Positions 46,740 through 58,506 of a DNA stretch of 64,000 bases are shown piece after piece. The stretch is from NCBI GenBank assembly GCA_020226215.1, contig CM035227.1, forward strand, positions 23,749,866 to 23,813,865, read 5' to 3'. This DNA is from Sindora glabra (taxonomy: Eukaryota; Streptophyta; Magnoliopsida; Fabales; Fabaceae). The notes beneath the pieces were generated by a model. The model was not told the DNA's origin. It saw nothing but the letters and a program-made list of their open reading frames with translations, and searched no databases. Position numbers and translations under genes: made by a program. Every line of letters starts with the position of its first letter. Position 1 is the first letter of the stretch.

Positions 46740-48440
46740 AGATTATTTTCATAATTTATTTTATTTATATTTTTTATTTTAATTATATTTATATTATTTT
46801 AAAATTTATCAATTTTAATAAAAAATTTATTAAAATTTATTTTATTTGAATTAAAATAAATAATATAAAAAAGATAATATTATTTTTAATTTTTTATTCA
46901 CTTCATATTTATTCTCTCTTCATAAATCGTAAAGTATACAACCCTGTAAATATCAGAGTGAAGGTTGCTTTTTAAAAAGATATTGCAAGTAGCATTTTTC
47001 CAATAAAAAACTTACTGCCTTTCTTACTTTTTTTTAAGTATGATATGATCAGATTCACTTTTTAATTAAATTATATATATTTTTAATATGTTTCAAACAT
47101 GATAATCCATTTATAAATAAATTAAAATTTTTAATTTTGACATGATTTTTAAATAATAAAATTTATTTATAGATAAATTAAAATTAGAGTGAAATGAGAT
47201 TAAATTTAAAAAATTTTGACATCAGATGAATTTTACGAGATGAGATTGGCTATCACTTGCATGCTAGGACGCAAAGATAAAATTATTTATATTTTTATAA
47301 AATATGAATTTTTCTCTTTTTTTTAATCCGAACATACCTTTATGAAAGGATTTTGAATTATTAAAAATAAATTCTCAATGAATAAAAGTGTCTCTTTATT
47401 TCAGTTTATTTCTAATTTTTATTTTAATTATATTTATATTATTTAAAATTTTTTCAAATTTAATAAAAAATTTTATTAAAATTTATTTTATTTGACTTAG
47501 AATACACAATATATAAAAAGAAAACATTATTTTTATTTTTTGCATTCACTTCATACTTATTCTTTCTTCACAAATTGTGAGGCGTGCAATTCTATAAACC
47601 CACTATCTATTAAAAAAAAAAAAGTGAATGTCCACTCTCTAAAAAATGATGCAAATAGCATCTTTTTAATAAAAAAATTACTAACTTTCTAACTTTTTTT
47701 AAACTATGATACCATTAGATTTTTTTAATTAAATTTTATGTATTTTTTTAATATGTTCTAGAGAATTTATTTATAAATGAATTGAAATTATTAATTTTAT
47801 TATAATTTTAAAATAATAAAATTTATTTATAACTAAATAGAAATTAGAGTGAAAAGAGATTAAATTTAAAAATTTTTTACTTAAAATACACGATATAAAA
47901 AAAGAAAACATTATTTTTAATTTTTGCATTCACTCCATACTTATTCTTTCTTCACAAACAGGTGTGCAATTCTATAAACCCACTACCTATTTTAAAAAAA
48001 AAAAAGAGTGAATGTCCACTCTCTAAAAAATGGTATAAATAGTATTTTTTTTAATAAAAAATTTACTACCTTTCTAACTTTTTTAACTATGATACCATTA
48101 GATTTTTTTAATTAAATTTTGTGTATTTTTTAATATGTTCCAGGTAAGAGAATTTATTTATAAATAAATTGAAATTATTGATTTTAGTATAATTTTTAAA
48201 TAATAAAATTTATTTATAAATAAATAGAAATTAGAGTGAAAAGAGATTAAATTTAAAAATTTTTGATATCAAATGAATTCTACGAGATGAGATATGACCA
48301 TCACTTGCATGCTAGGGCGTAAAGATAAAATAATTTATATTTTATAAAATATGGAAATTTCACTTTTTTTTTAATCCAAACATACCTTTGTGAAAGGATT
48401 TTGAATTATTAAAAATAAATTCTCAATGAATAAAATTGTC
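46740..48440. repeat. Three-unit degenerate tandem array (about 480-640 bp per unit)
   Basis: Units cover about 46755-47395, 47400-47880 and 47881-48440. Each runs through the same landmarks: CATTCACTTCATACTTATTC, GTGAATGTCCACTCTCT, CTATGATACCATTAGATT, AATTAGAGTGAAAAGAGATT. The first and third also contain ACGAGATGAGAT..CATCACTTGCATGCTAGG and CATACCTTTRTGAAAGG, and the middle unit lacks that last portion of about 180 bp. No coding potential is seen. Confidence 0.8.
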
Positions 48441-48540
48441 CCTTTATACTTGGTTTAAGTACCCCTGAGAGGACGAAGACGAAAAGCCCTTTCAAATCTT
48501 GACGGTGAGCGTGATTTACTACCGCGAACAGGTAAGAATC

Positions 48541-48544
48541 AAAA
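48541..48544 (-). terminator. RNA polymerase III terminator of tRNA-Ala
   Basis: On the minus strand a TTTT run begins two bases past the discriminator base of the tRNA, the normal Pol III stop signal. Confidence 0.85.
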
Positions 48545-48545
48545 C

Positions 48546-48618
48546 TGGAGATGCAGGGGATCGAACCCTGTACCTCCCGCATGCAAAGCGGGCGCTCTAC
48601 CATTTGAGCTACATCCCC
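48546..48618 (-). tRNA. tRNA-Ala (anticodon UGC)
   Basis: The minus strand folds into a complete cloverleaf of 73 nt including the discriminator A. The acceptor stem GGGGATG pairs with CATCTCC and contains G3:U70, the main alanine identity element. The D arm is GCTC-AAATGGTA-GAGC. The anticodon stem CCCGC/GCGGG has loop TTTGCAT (anticodon TGC), and the T arm is CAGGG-TTCGATC-CCCTG, which carries the B box. There is no intron and no encoded CCA. A CAAC lies just upstream of the 5' end, as in many plant tRNA genes, and TTTT follows. It looks functional. Confidence 0.97.
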
Positions 48619-49249
48619 GTTGCTATAAGCAAACTGAATATGTAAAATGTAGTGCTTTTGAATCGTTAAACAAACTCTGATGCCGTATCATTCTGAATAC
48701 AGTGTTACAGGGTTTCTATGGGAAGGAAGTATGATAAAAAATTGGTTAAATGTTGTTTTCTTTCTTTAAAATGTATGTTTTGATATATTATTAATGTAGA
48801 ATACTTGATTTTAATTCCTTAATAAGTTAATATATCCATTGTCTTAATTTTAGTTCATTCGTTGGACTAATGTCTTGTTATCGATAGCCACAGAGCCAAG
48901 TGAAATTGTTTTATTTAAATATTGTATACTTTAAGAGCTTGGCGATATATACATGCATACACACAAGTTAGGCTTTTTTTTAAATTTAAATTAGATTCAT
49001 TTTCAGTATAAATTATTTTTATATTATCACTCATTTATATATTATCATGTAAATAAAAAAATCGTGAAATTTTTTTTATTGCTATTAAAAATTATTGATT
49101 AATATTATTTTTTTATATGTCTTCTTTTTATTTATTAATAGTTTAAAATTTTTTAAATTAATAATGAATCAAATTTAAATTTTTATTTTTTCCTGTCATC
49201 AAATTTATTTATACAATGTATATATGTAAGAAAACAATAGTCCATCGAA
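48619..49249. other. Intergenic DNA upstream of the tRNA
   Basis: It begins with the CAAC motif next to the tRNA. No other gene or bounded repeat is seen. Confidence 0.5.
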
Positions 49250-49361
49250 GGACAATTTATATATGTAAATAAATAAAGGTATAAAAGTGTGGCATGTGGT
49301 ATTAAATTAAGGACAATTTATATATGTAAATAAATACAGGTGTGGCATGTGGTATTAAATT
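49248..49361. repeat. Tandem duplication, about 60-bp unit
   Basis: GGACAATTTATATATGTAAA starts both copies (about 49250 and 49312) and each ends in GTGTGGCATGTGGTATTAAA. The second copy lacks about 10 bp. Confidence 0.85.
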
Positions 49362-49438
49362 ATATCGTTTGACTTCACAATAGCTTCCCAAAGTAATTGG
49401 ATAGAAGATTAAGAGAGATCCAAATTAAGCTGATTAAA

Positions 49439-50295
49439 ATGGAGTAAATTAACAACTTGGTTCTCAAAAATTCAGAGTCCAAATTTAATTCTTAACGAAT
49501 TTTTGTTTCAATTTAATCCTAAAAATTTGTTTTATTTTAATTTAATCTGAATGAATGTAAAATGTTTCATAGTGATCCTGTCATTGGTTCAATGACTAAA
49601 CAAGTGCATATGTAGACAATTATTTAGTCCATATTGTCGCCTTTCTTTTCCCATTCTACTCCCCTCGTGCATTAAGCACGACATATTCACGGTTCTCTTG
49701 TACCCATTCAAAAATTGAATTCGTGTCCTCATTTTTTTCGGATGAACGCTTGTAAAACATCCTACCATAGTTTTTTTGCGTTTTTGAACTTTAAAAAATG
49801 ACTTTTCTTCTACATTTGCAATTAACATTGTGATTCTCTCTCTTTAGATTGTCGTTTAATATGATTTAATTATTTGGAGTAGCCTTATGTTCGACTGAGG
49901 TTAGAACAAAATAAATATAGTCCTTTATAATTGTTGCCACAAGCTTCACATCAATCTTAATCTTTGCTAAAAACTGTTAATGATTGAATAATGGAGTTAG
50001 GAATTTCAGTATATGAAATAAGGTTTAATTTAGTTTTATCATATAGAAATTTTAGTTTTTCATCAAATATAATAATCTAAGATTCTCTTGAATATAAACA
50101 AATATGTCAAATATAAAAATTCATGCTTGATTCATGTGAGAGTGATCATTAGTTCCAATTTTGAAGACCGATGACAGAGCCATTTTGAGACACTTTTGAA
50201 AATTTTAAAATTAAATTGAGATAAAAAAAAAATTGTCATGACTAAATTGAAATACCTCAAATCTTTTGGAACCCAAATTATTGATGAATAAACCA
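49439..50295. mobile_element. Non-autonomous TIR element
   Basis: The left part (AACTTGGTTCTCAAAAATTC..GTCCAAATTTAATTC) and the reverse complement of the right part (AATTTGGGTTCCAAAAGATT..TATTTCAATTTAGTC) are related in inverted order over about 50 bp. The interior, about 0.8 kb, has no coding sequence. No TSD could be fixed. Confidence 0.4.
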
Positions 50296-50934
50296 TCAAT
50301 TGATCTCTAAAAAATAAAGTTATATCATATTTTTTTGGTTAATTGCATCATAGTGCTACTTCCTAAACTTCTTTTAATGTTGATCTTTATTTCAAATAAG
50401 TATTAACTTTATGAATTATTATTATTATATTTCTAAAATATTATTTTTTAATTAAAAAAATATTGTTATAAATCATGAATTTTGAAAAAACATAACTTTA
50501 TGATTAATTAACTAATTTTTATATATGATCACTTATATTTATTCATCTTCCCATGATTTTTCATTAGAAAACAAGAAGATTTTGGTTTGGCAAGGTTCAC
50601 CTAGTCAAAAATATATAAATTGAACTCAAAACTTTGAATGATCATAACTTTGTGCTTGATTGTTTATTTTGGGCAAATTTTTTTGTATTTCATATAACTT
50701 TTTGAGATCTAGATACTTGCAAAACACCAAAAAGTTTTGCCCATTTTGGTTGGTGAAAAAGGCCTTTTTCAATAACTTTTCTTAATTTGTCTTCATTTTC
50801 TTGTTATTTTTTGAACTTTAATTTCATTTTTGTCAATTCAAATTCATTCGAATCCTATATTAAACTTTTGCTCCTAAACTCTTTTGATATCTAGTAGTGC
50901 TATAATAATTGTCTTAATAAATAAAACTATCAAA
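50296..50934. other. Intergenic DNA
   Basis: Moderately AT-rich with no gene supported. Two similar patches (CATAACTTTATG / CATAACTTTGTG at about 50489 and 50642) hint at an old duplication. Confidence 0.45.
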
Positions 50935-52870
50935 GAACAATATATTATTGTTTGTAGACTAAATAGTAATATATTACTGTTTTATTTGAAAATAGTAATA
51001 CTAACAAAAAATTTTAAATAATTAAAAAATTAAGTCTAATTAATAATCAAATTGTTAAATAACAGTATGTTATTAGTATGTTACTATTTGTTCACTAGAT
51101 AATAACATGTTATTATCTCGTTCTAAAACAGTAACACTAACTAAAAGTTTAAATAAATAGATAAATAAAGTCTAATTAATAATCAAATTGTCAAAGAAGA
51201 ATATGTTACTATTTTATTCCAAAATAATCACACTAACCAAAAACTCTAAATAAATGGATAAATCAAGTTTAGTTAATAACCAAACTACCAAATAATAACA
51301 TGTTACTGTTTGTTCTCCAAACAGTAATATTTACTGTTTCATTCAAAAATAATAACACTAACAAAAAATTTTAAATAAATATATAAATCAAGTTTAATTA
51401 ATAATCGAACTGCCAAATAATAATATTATTATTTGCTCTTTAGATAGTAACATATTATATCTGTTCTGTTACTGTTTTATTTCAAAATAGTAACACTAAC
51501 ATTTATTTATAATTTTTTTATTAATATTAATATTTTGAAATGAAATAGTAATACTAATAAAAAATATTAAATAAATGGATAAATCAAGTCTAATTAACAA
51601 CTAAACTGTCAAAGAAGAGCTTACTATCTCGTTTCAAAATAGTAATACGAATAAAAAATTTCAAATAAATGGATAAATTTAATTTAATTTATAACCAAAT
51701 TATGAAATAACAATATATTACTATTTGTTCTGTAAATAGTAGCATGTTACTGTTTCATTCCAAAATAGTTAGTAACATTAATGAAAAACTCTAAATAAAT
51801 GGATAAATGAAGTCTAATTAATAACCAAATTATCAAATAACAACATATTACCGTTTCATTTTCAAATAGTAATACTAATAAAAAATCTCAAATAAATCGA
51901 TAAATTAAGTCTAATTAACAACTAAATCGCTAAATAATAGCATATTACTGTTTGCAGTAACATATTACTATTTTGTTTAAAAATAGTAACATCAACAAAA
52001 AATTCTAAATAAATAAATAAATTAAGTCTAAGTAATAATTAAATTGGCAAAATAACAGCGTACTACTATTTGTTCTTCAGACAGTAATGTGTTATTATTT
52101 TATTTTAAAATAGTAACACTAATAAATTTTTTTAAATAAATAGATAAATAAAGTTTAATTAATAATTAAACTGTTAAATAATAATATATTACTGTTTCAT
52201 TCTAAAATAGTAATACCAATAAAAAATTTTAAATAAATGAATAAATTAAGTCTAATTAACAATCAAATGACTAAATAATAGTATATTACTGTTTGTTCTC
52301 TATATAGTTATATATTATTGTTTCGTTCTAAAATAGTAATACTAACAAAAAATTTCAAATAAATGGATAAATCAACTCTAATTAATAACCAAACAGTATA
52401 ATGTTACTATTTCATTTCAAAATAGTAACATGTTACTGTTTCATATTATTGTTTTATTTCAAAATAATAATATTAACTAAAAATTTTAAATAAATAGATA
52501 AATTTAATCTAATTAACAACTAAATTACTAAAGAAGTGCATGTTACTGTTTCATTTTAAAATAGTTACACCAACTAAAAATTTTAAATAAATGAATAAAT
52601 TAAGTCTAATTAATAATCAAATTAGCAAAGAAGAAGATGCTACTATTTCATTTTAAAACAGTAACATAAATTTTTTTTAAATAAATGGATAAATCAAGTT
52701 TAATTAATAACTAAATTATCAAATAATAAGATGTTACTATTTATTTTTTAAATAGTAACATGTTGCTGTTTCGTCTTCAAACAGTAATACTAACTAAAAA
52801 TCTCAAATAAATGGATAAATCAAGTTTAATTAATAATCAAATTATCAAATAATAACATATTCTAATATCT
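50935..52870. repeat. Minisatellite, about 16 units of 95-135 bp
   Basis: A core of the type AAATAAATGGATAAATCAAG-TCTAATTAATAACCAAATTG recurs about 16 times, near 51037, 51170, 51265, 51388, 51587, 51680, 51808, 51908, 52025, 52150, 52248, 52372, 52505, 52600, 52697 and 52826. Between cores lie variants of ATAACATGTTACTGTTTGTTC and ATTCCAAAATAGTAACACTAAC. Unit length varies because this spacer is present once or twice. Short inverted pairs (GTTACTATTT / AAATAGTAAC) within the spacer could form hairpins. No protein is encoded. Confidence 0.92.
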
Positions 52871-53606
52871 CTAAGTTTTTATTTATGTTTATTTTTATCT
52901 TAACTAAAAATTTATTTTAATTCCTAAAAAATTAAATTTTTATAAATTTTATATTAATTTAATTTTTATAAAGTTAAAAGTTCTCCAATTTTAATTCTTA
53001 TAAATTTTTAGTCTTTTATTTTTTATTTGTATTAAATTAAAAAAATTTTAATTTTAATGTATGATAAAAGATGTTTTTATTTTGATTCTTTGATCTTCTT
53101 CAAATACACTGTAAATATGTTATTTTATTTTTTTGGGTATCATGATAAATTTTCGTATGCAGGTACACTTAAATAAAAAAGAGTGAGCTTCAGGTACCTC
53201 ATTGTAATAAATTACACTAAACAATACCAGCCTAATTTTTTTTTCTATTTTATTTGAAAGCTTGTTCTACGTCAAATAATTAAAGTTTTGGAAGAAACTT
53301 TATATAACATCTATCTTATAAGAAAGGATTTAATGTAGAAATTAGAGATTTATGTATTTATATAATGCAAAACAAGCATTTAAAAAATATTTCATATGAC
53401 CAACATTTTTTAGAGACTAATTTGATTGTTTATTCATTAAAATACTAGGAATCAAATTAAACTAATTAAAATGTCAAGGATCAAAATCAAGTATTTCAAA
53501 TTAATAAAAAATAAAATCATTTTATACGTAAATTTCATTTACACTAAAGGAATGAAAAAAATATAAAAGTATTGAATTTATAAGGTGGAAGTGGCAAAAA
53601 TTAAAG
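52871..53606. other. AT-rich intergenic DNA
   Basis: No gene or bounded repeat is seen. Confidence 0.5.
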
Positions 53607-54540
53607 GAGTCATTTAGTTCATATAGGAAATAGTTTCTCACAAGAAGTTAAATTTTCTAAAAAATAACTTCTTATGTAAACTTGTTAAAAAATCCTTAAT
53701 ATTGCTTAGTCAACATAAATGAAGTCACATTTCTTAGAAAGTAAATTTTTATATTTTGTTTATTTAACTTTGAACTTTTTGGGAAATAATAATAAAATAA
53801 CAATTATACCTTTAATATTATTTTAATATAGATTTTAGTTCCTTTTCTTTGAAATTATGTATGTAATATCTTTTTCATCATAAATTTTATTATCTTGTAA
53901 TTTTATATTTTTGATAAAAATTAAATTAACTCATAAATCATAATTTATATTTTTTTATATTTCACATTTATTCTAAAGAACTGGCTTACATCTTTGCATT
54001 TACACTTATCTATATTTAGTTGAAGTTATCAGGAAGTTGCAAGTATATCCCAAATAAGATTAATAAATTAAAATCAATTTCAATTCTAGTATCATACACA
54101 TGTAATGAAATGCTATTTTAACGATGGTATCGTACACATTTTTTACAAGTTGACTCTTCCAAAGTTTTGCTTACTATTTCAAAGAATAGATTAATAGAAA
54201 CACTGTATATGTAGTAACAGGTTAATAGATGTCATCTACTTATAATTTTTCTTCCATCCAAAGTCACAATCCCACTTGTACGTTCTATGAATTTATAGAA
54301 ATAATGAATATTGTGTGATTGTTAGCTACTTTTCCCTTTCTTATTACTTCCTTTTGCTATCAAAAGTTTTATAATACTTACACAACCTTGTGATCATTCA
54401 CAAAGATGTTAACTAGCAAATATTCTTGTAATACGTTTCTATATCTTTTACTCTTCTTTTTCTTAAAGCTATATTCATATATTACTTTTACAATGTATGT
54501 AGGCATTGCTTGACTAATTTTCTTCTTGGATTTAATGCAG

Positions 54541-55105
54541 CTTGATGAAAGTCTTTGTCCATACCTCATAGATTTTGGTTTAGCAACATACAAGGATAAC
54601 CTTAAAGGTATATCTTGTAAGAATTGAAAGTCTTATGGCAAGCCTACTAGTGGTTTTAAAAAAAAAGAATATGGTTGGGACTTTCATTTGCATAGCACAA
54701 GAAATATTAAAAAGGAGTTACATATAGAAAAATTAGATGTTTATAGCTTTGGGATATCTATTAAGTAAGAACCTGAGAAAATGTGATATCTTTTGTTAAA
54801 TCATTTTCAATTTTATGAATGTTAAATCCTTATTGGATCTCTTACAATGAACTTTTTACTAGTGTTGTTCCATATGCTAATCTTCGTGTGGAAGCTCAGG
54901 TCAACCTATCTCATATATTGGTTCTTTACTTTTGTTAGTTTTGTAGGTTCTATAAGTCATACAATATTCAAACTATGACTATTACTAAACATTTTATCCT
55001 GCCTCATGTGTGCAATGAGAAGGATAGTTATGCTTTTGGTATTTATGATGACCATAGAGGTGCTTTTGGTATCTATGATGGCCATAATGTTTTAATATCA
55101 GTTTT
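54541..55105 (+). pseudogene. Fragment of a protein kinase-PP2C fusion gene
   Basis: The first segment reads LDESLCPYLIDFGLATYKDN, containing the kinase DFG motif, after a splice-acceptor-like TTTAATGCAG. It continues SYGKPTSGFKKK, then after frame changes NMVGTFICIAQEIL (APE-like) and KELHIEKLDVYSFGI (kinase subdomain IX), ending at a GTAAG donor. A second segment at about 54848-54899 reads NELFTSVVPYANLRVEAQ with a donor GTCAAC. A third at about 54980-55100 reads KHFILPHVCNEKDS and two FGIYD.H units like the FGxFDGH metal motif of PP2C phosphatases. Kinase and PP2C motifs in this order match the plant protein kinase/PP2C-like domain protein (At2g40860 type). Stops, frameshifts, a lost acceptor (ACAA for ACAG) and missing parts make it non-functional. 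Retained introns show it derives from genomic DNA, not from an mRNA. Confidence 0.8.
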
Positions 55106-56529
55106 TTTATTCTTTTTTGGGGTCAAATTTAAGAAAAATAGGTAATATACTTGCATTTAGATCTTGGACTCTCTTATGTTGGTTATAATAGAACTTTGCT
55201 TAAGCTTTTTTATTAAAGTAACTATAAATCTTATGAGTTTCGATAAGTAGATTTTACTAGCCTTTTTTCAATTTAAGATGTATGTTATTTGAGTTAGATT
55301 TTGAACCTGGTTGACATTTAAAGATTGCTAACAATATTGAATAACTTACTTTAACTTTGGTAATCGAACCTGATGACCATTTTGGGTAAGTTTATAATTT
55401 CTAACATGATTGTACACATGTAAGTGCAGAATCGCAAGTGTAAAACAACAAAGATAAAAGAAGCTGTAAGGATTCCTGGAGCACCAAAAACATTATCATC
55501 AGAAAGAATGCCATGAAATGTGACAATAATGATGAAGTCATAATGGTTGTCTCAAGAAATGTGTAAAACTACAAAAAACATTCACCATGAATAAATCAAT
55601 TTACTTCTAGTCTGTTCTTTAATAATTATCAACTATGTTCACTTATCACTTAATACTTTTACTTTTAACCATGGCATGGTACATATTCTACTTTTAACCA
55701 TTGCTGCTAAGATTGAAACACATCAAATATTATAACCTTAAAGCTTAATTTATCCAAAAAATTGGGTTATATACATCTACAATCACTCTTATATATAAGG
55801 AATCAGTCATGAAGCCATAATGATCATGAGTTAGAATAGAAAACCTAGAAAGTTTCTATCATTTATTGTATTTTTTTCCTTAACAGAATCATGAACCTTA
55901 TATCTTGGTAATATAGGTCATGAAATTCGGAGATGATGTAGGAAAATAACTATACTACAAATATCCTAGTAAGATTGCTAAAAGAAAAATGAAAATGAAT
56001 AAGTTTTCCATATGACAATGTACTATTTTCTTTTAAAAATAAAATTACGATATCTTATATCAGAATTTTATATATCTATATTGCATAATAACTCTTAAAC
56101 TGTATTGGTAAATTCAAGCATTAGAGTTAAACTAATCCGAGCTTCCAAAAATCTAGTATAATAGCTTAAATATTATATTAAAAGCAAAATAACATAATGT
56201 TTAATACATTAACCAAAAGCTATATTAGGTAAAATATTTTTAGCTTTAATGTTAGAAAATAGTCCAAAAGACTTGAGCGCATGCAAAAGTTCATAAACTT
56301 AACATGATTTCAATAACTGTCATAAGTACAAATGACTACTAGATATCATAAAATATCATTAATTTAGAAATAATAAACCATGCACATAAGTAGCTTTATA
56401 ATCTTCTAGAAGGTTAAAAAAGAAATTAACTTCTAGTAGGTTGAGAGTAATTTTCTTTGTCACATTTATAACTTAGGTAAGAGTTAATCTATCAGTCTTC
56501 ACAATCTCACTAGTCACTTGCATCCTTCT
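55106..56529. other. AT-rich DNA between the kinase-PP2C fragment and the Myb/SANT-like pseudogene
   Basis: No clear coding segment is seen. More remnants of the kinase-PP2C gene may be present but are below what I can recognise by eye. Confidence 0.4.
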
Positions 56530-57420
56530 CTATGCAAAATTAGACTCATATTGGAAATAAGTAGCCAAACAACCTATGTGTTTACTTCTATCTTCTATCA
56601 CACCACCTATTTTTGTAAATCTAATAGAAAATTCTTTCAAAGCTTCCATAGTTTCTGTCCTTGCTTTATTTGACCTACAGTTTAATAGTGTAGCTGATAA
56701 AAAAAGTCTTATTGGGCCACATAGAGGTATTAGAATAATATCCTCTATAGAAAAGGTAAAAATATTTTCTTTTTTTTCTAATTTTGTAACCTTTTCTTCA
56801 TCTTCTATCATCTTTAATGCATCTTGTGGATTTTCAACCTCATCTTTAGTAACTTTATCTTTTCTAAAGATTTTGGCCAAATCATTAAAAAAATGAAAAG
56901 TGCTTGTTTTTAACCCTACAACATTTTTATGATTCTATCATAAAATAAAGGAAAAACATAATAAGAAAAGAAGGTAAAATATTAAAAGTTACCACTAAAA
57001 AATAGAAATAAACACACACATATATATAAAAGAAAAGGTATAGTATAAAATATTACCTTCATCTATTCTTCCTAATTGGGTTTGAGCATGTTACAAACTT
57101 TTTTCCATCATTTCATCTAAAACCATTAGCAGCTGGACCATCCATAATATCATTATATTGGTTTTTTAAGTACTTCACTAAGGATTTAATGTGAGTTTGG
57201 CTTTCATGCCACACTTTGGAAGCTTTTATTCTATAAGACATTCCAACTTAATATAAACGCCATTCTTAGACTGGTCATTATCTATTTTCCAACCATCAAG
57301 ATCCATCATTACACTAATAAGTGCATGATTTTCAGCATACCCACATTTTATGCATGCTCAAAAGGGATTGTGACATTAGCACCATAGTTGGCATTTCTTT
57401 AGACTTTTAATTGACTCATC
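56530..57420 (-). pseudogene. Myb/SANT-like protein gene of PIF/Harbinger type
   Basis: Read on the minus strand from about 57330, GWKIDNDQSKNGVYIKLECL, KLPKCGMKAKLTLNP and an NQYNDIMDG/NGFRWND-like part match the Myb/SANT-like DNA-binding domain of plant Harbinger accessory proteins and LIMYB-like genes. After a gap (intron or decay) the downstream frame 56880-56530 opens AKIFRKDKVTKDEVENPQDA, equivalent to the usual IFGKDRATG segment, and ends with a C-terminal helical region. Stops and frame changes interrupt the first part. In PIF/Harbinger elements such a protein helps the transposase reach the nucleus and bind DNA. Its orientation matches the adjacent transposase. Confidence 0.7.
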
Positions 57421-58506
57421 TATGCATTAAATATATATAAAGAAAAAAAAGAGAAATCCTAAGAGAAATTTGTAAGTAAATAGAAATTGAAAGTGATAAA
57501 TGAACTTAAAAATACTAAGAAGGAAATTTAAATTAGTTATATATAAAAAATATTTAATTTATCCTATAAACAAGTTATATTCCATATTTCGTAAGTAATT
57601 CCATTTTGATGCGAAAGTGATATATATGATTTGAAACGTAGGATTTCATAGGTGATTTTCTAAAGTTGAAAGGCTTTTGATTGACATTTCCTTGACTTAT
57701 TCTATTCTGATGTGAAAATGAAACCAAGGTAATTTTTTCATCATTTTAGAGTCACAAATTTATGTTCATCTAACTTTTGAATTAAATAAATAATGTTAAA
57801 GCATCTGAAGTAATTGAACAAAAATATGTTCTCTTTTTAATTATGATCCCTTTTTAAATCAAATAGTAGAAAAATACTATAAATTCTCCATCTCTTCATC
57901 TTATTTACATCACTCCTAGTTTTTTAAGAATGGCCTTCAATTAGCCTACTTTCAAATGTTAACAAAATAAGAAAACTTGAATCTAGGCCTAATTGTTATA
58001 ATTCACAAAGTAACTTTCAATTGTAGAGGTATACCATAAAATAAGCCATCACTTCAAAGATTAAAAGACATGCCATGCAAAAAAACAATAGTAATGGCCA
58101 AATTTTGACAAAAGTAAACAAAAAATGGACAAATATATGCAACTTTCCTTTCCGTGAACAAACATAAAGATGTATCTACCTAATAAGGATTGATCAAAAA
58201 AATATAAATGGATTGTACTTTGTATTTACCTTATTCTATAAAAGTATAACTAGGTCAATTATAATTCTTAGAAATAAAGAATTCAAATCATTTAGACTAA
58301 GAAAAAGATATCTAGGAATAATTTAAGATGATAATTTCACTAGTTCAAGAAAAGGCGAAGTCATCTACAAGATCTTAATACAAACTTCAATTAAAACTTA
58401 AGAGTCATAAGCAAGATCCAAATACAAGACTAAAATGTATCAGAAGCATCAATCCATCAATGAAATACAAAGTGAAATTTGCTAAATAGTATTTGTTAAA
58501 CCCTAT

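Noticed and set aside
50935..52870. CRISPR-like array
   Set aside because: The repeats are imperfect, the spacers are themselves repeated, and the context is a plant nuclear genome. It is a minisatellite.
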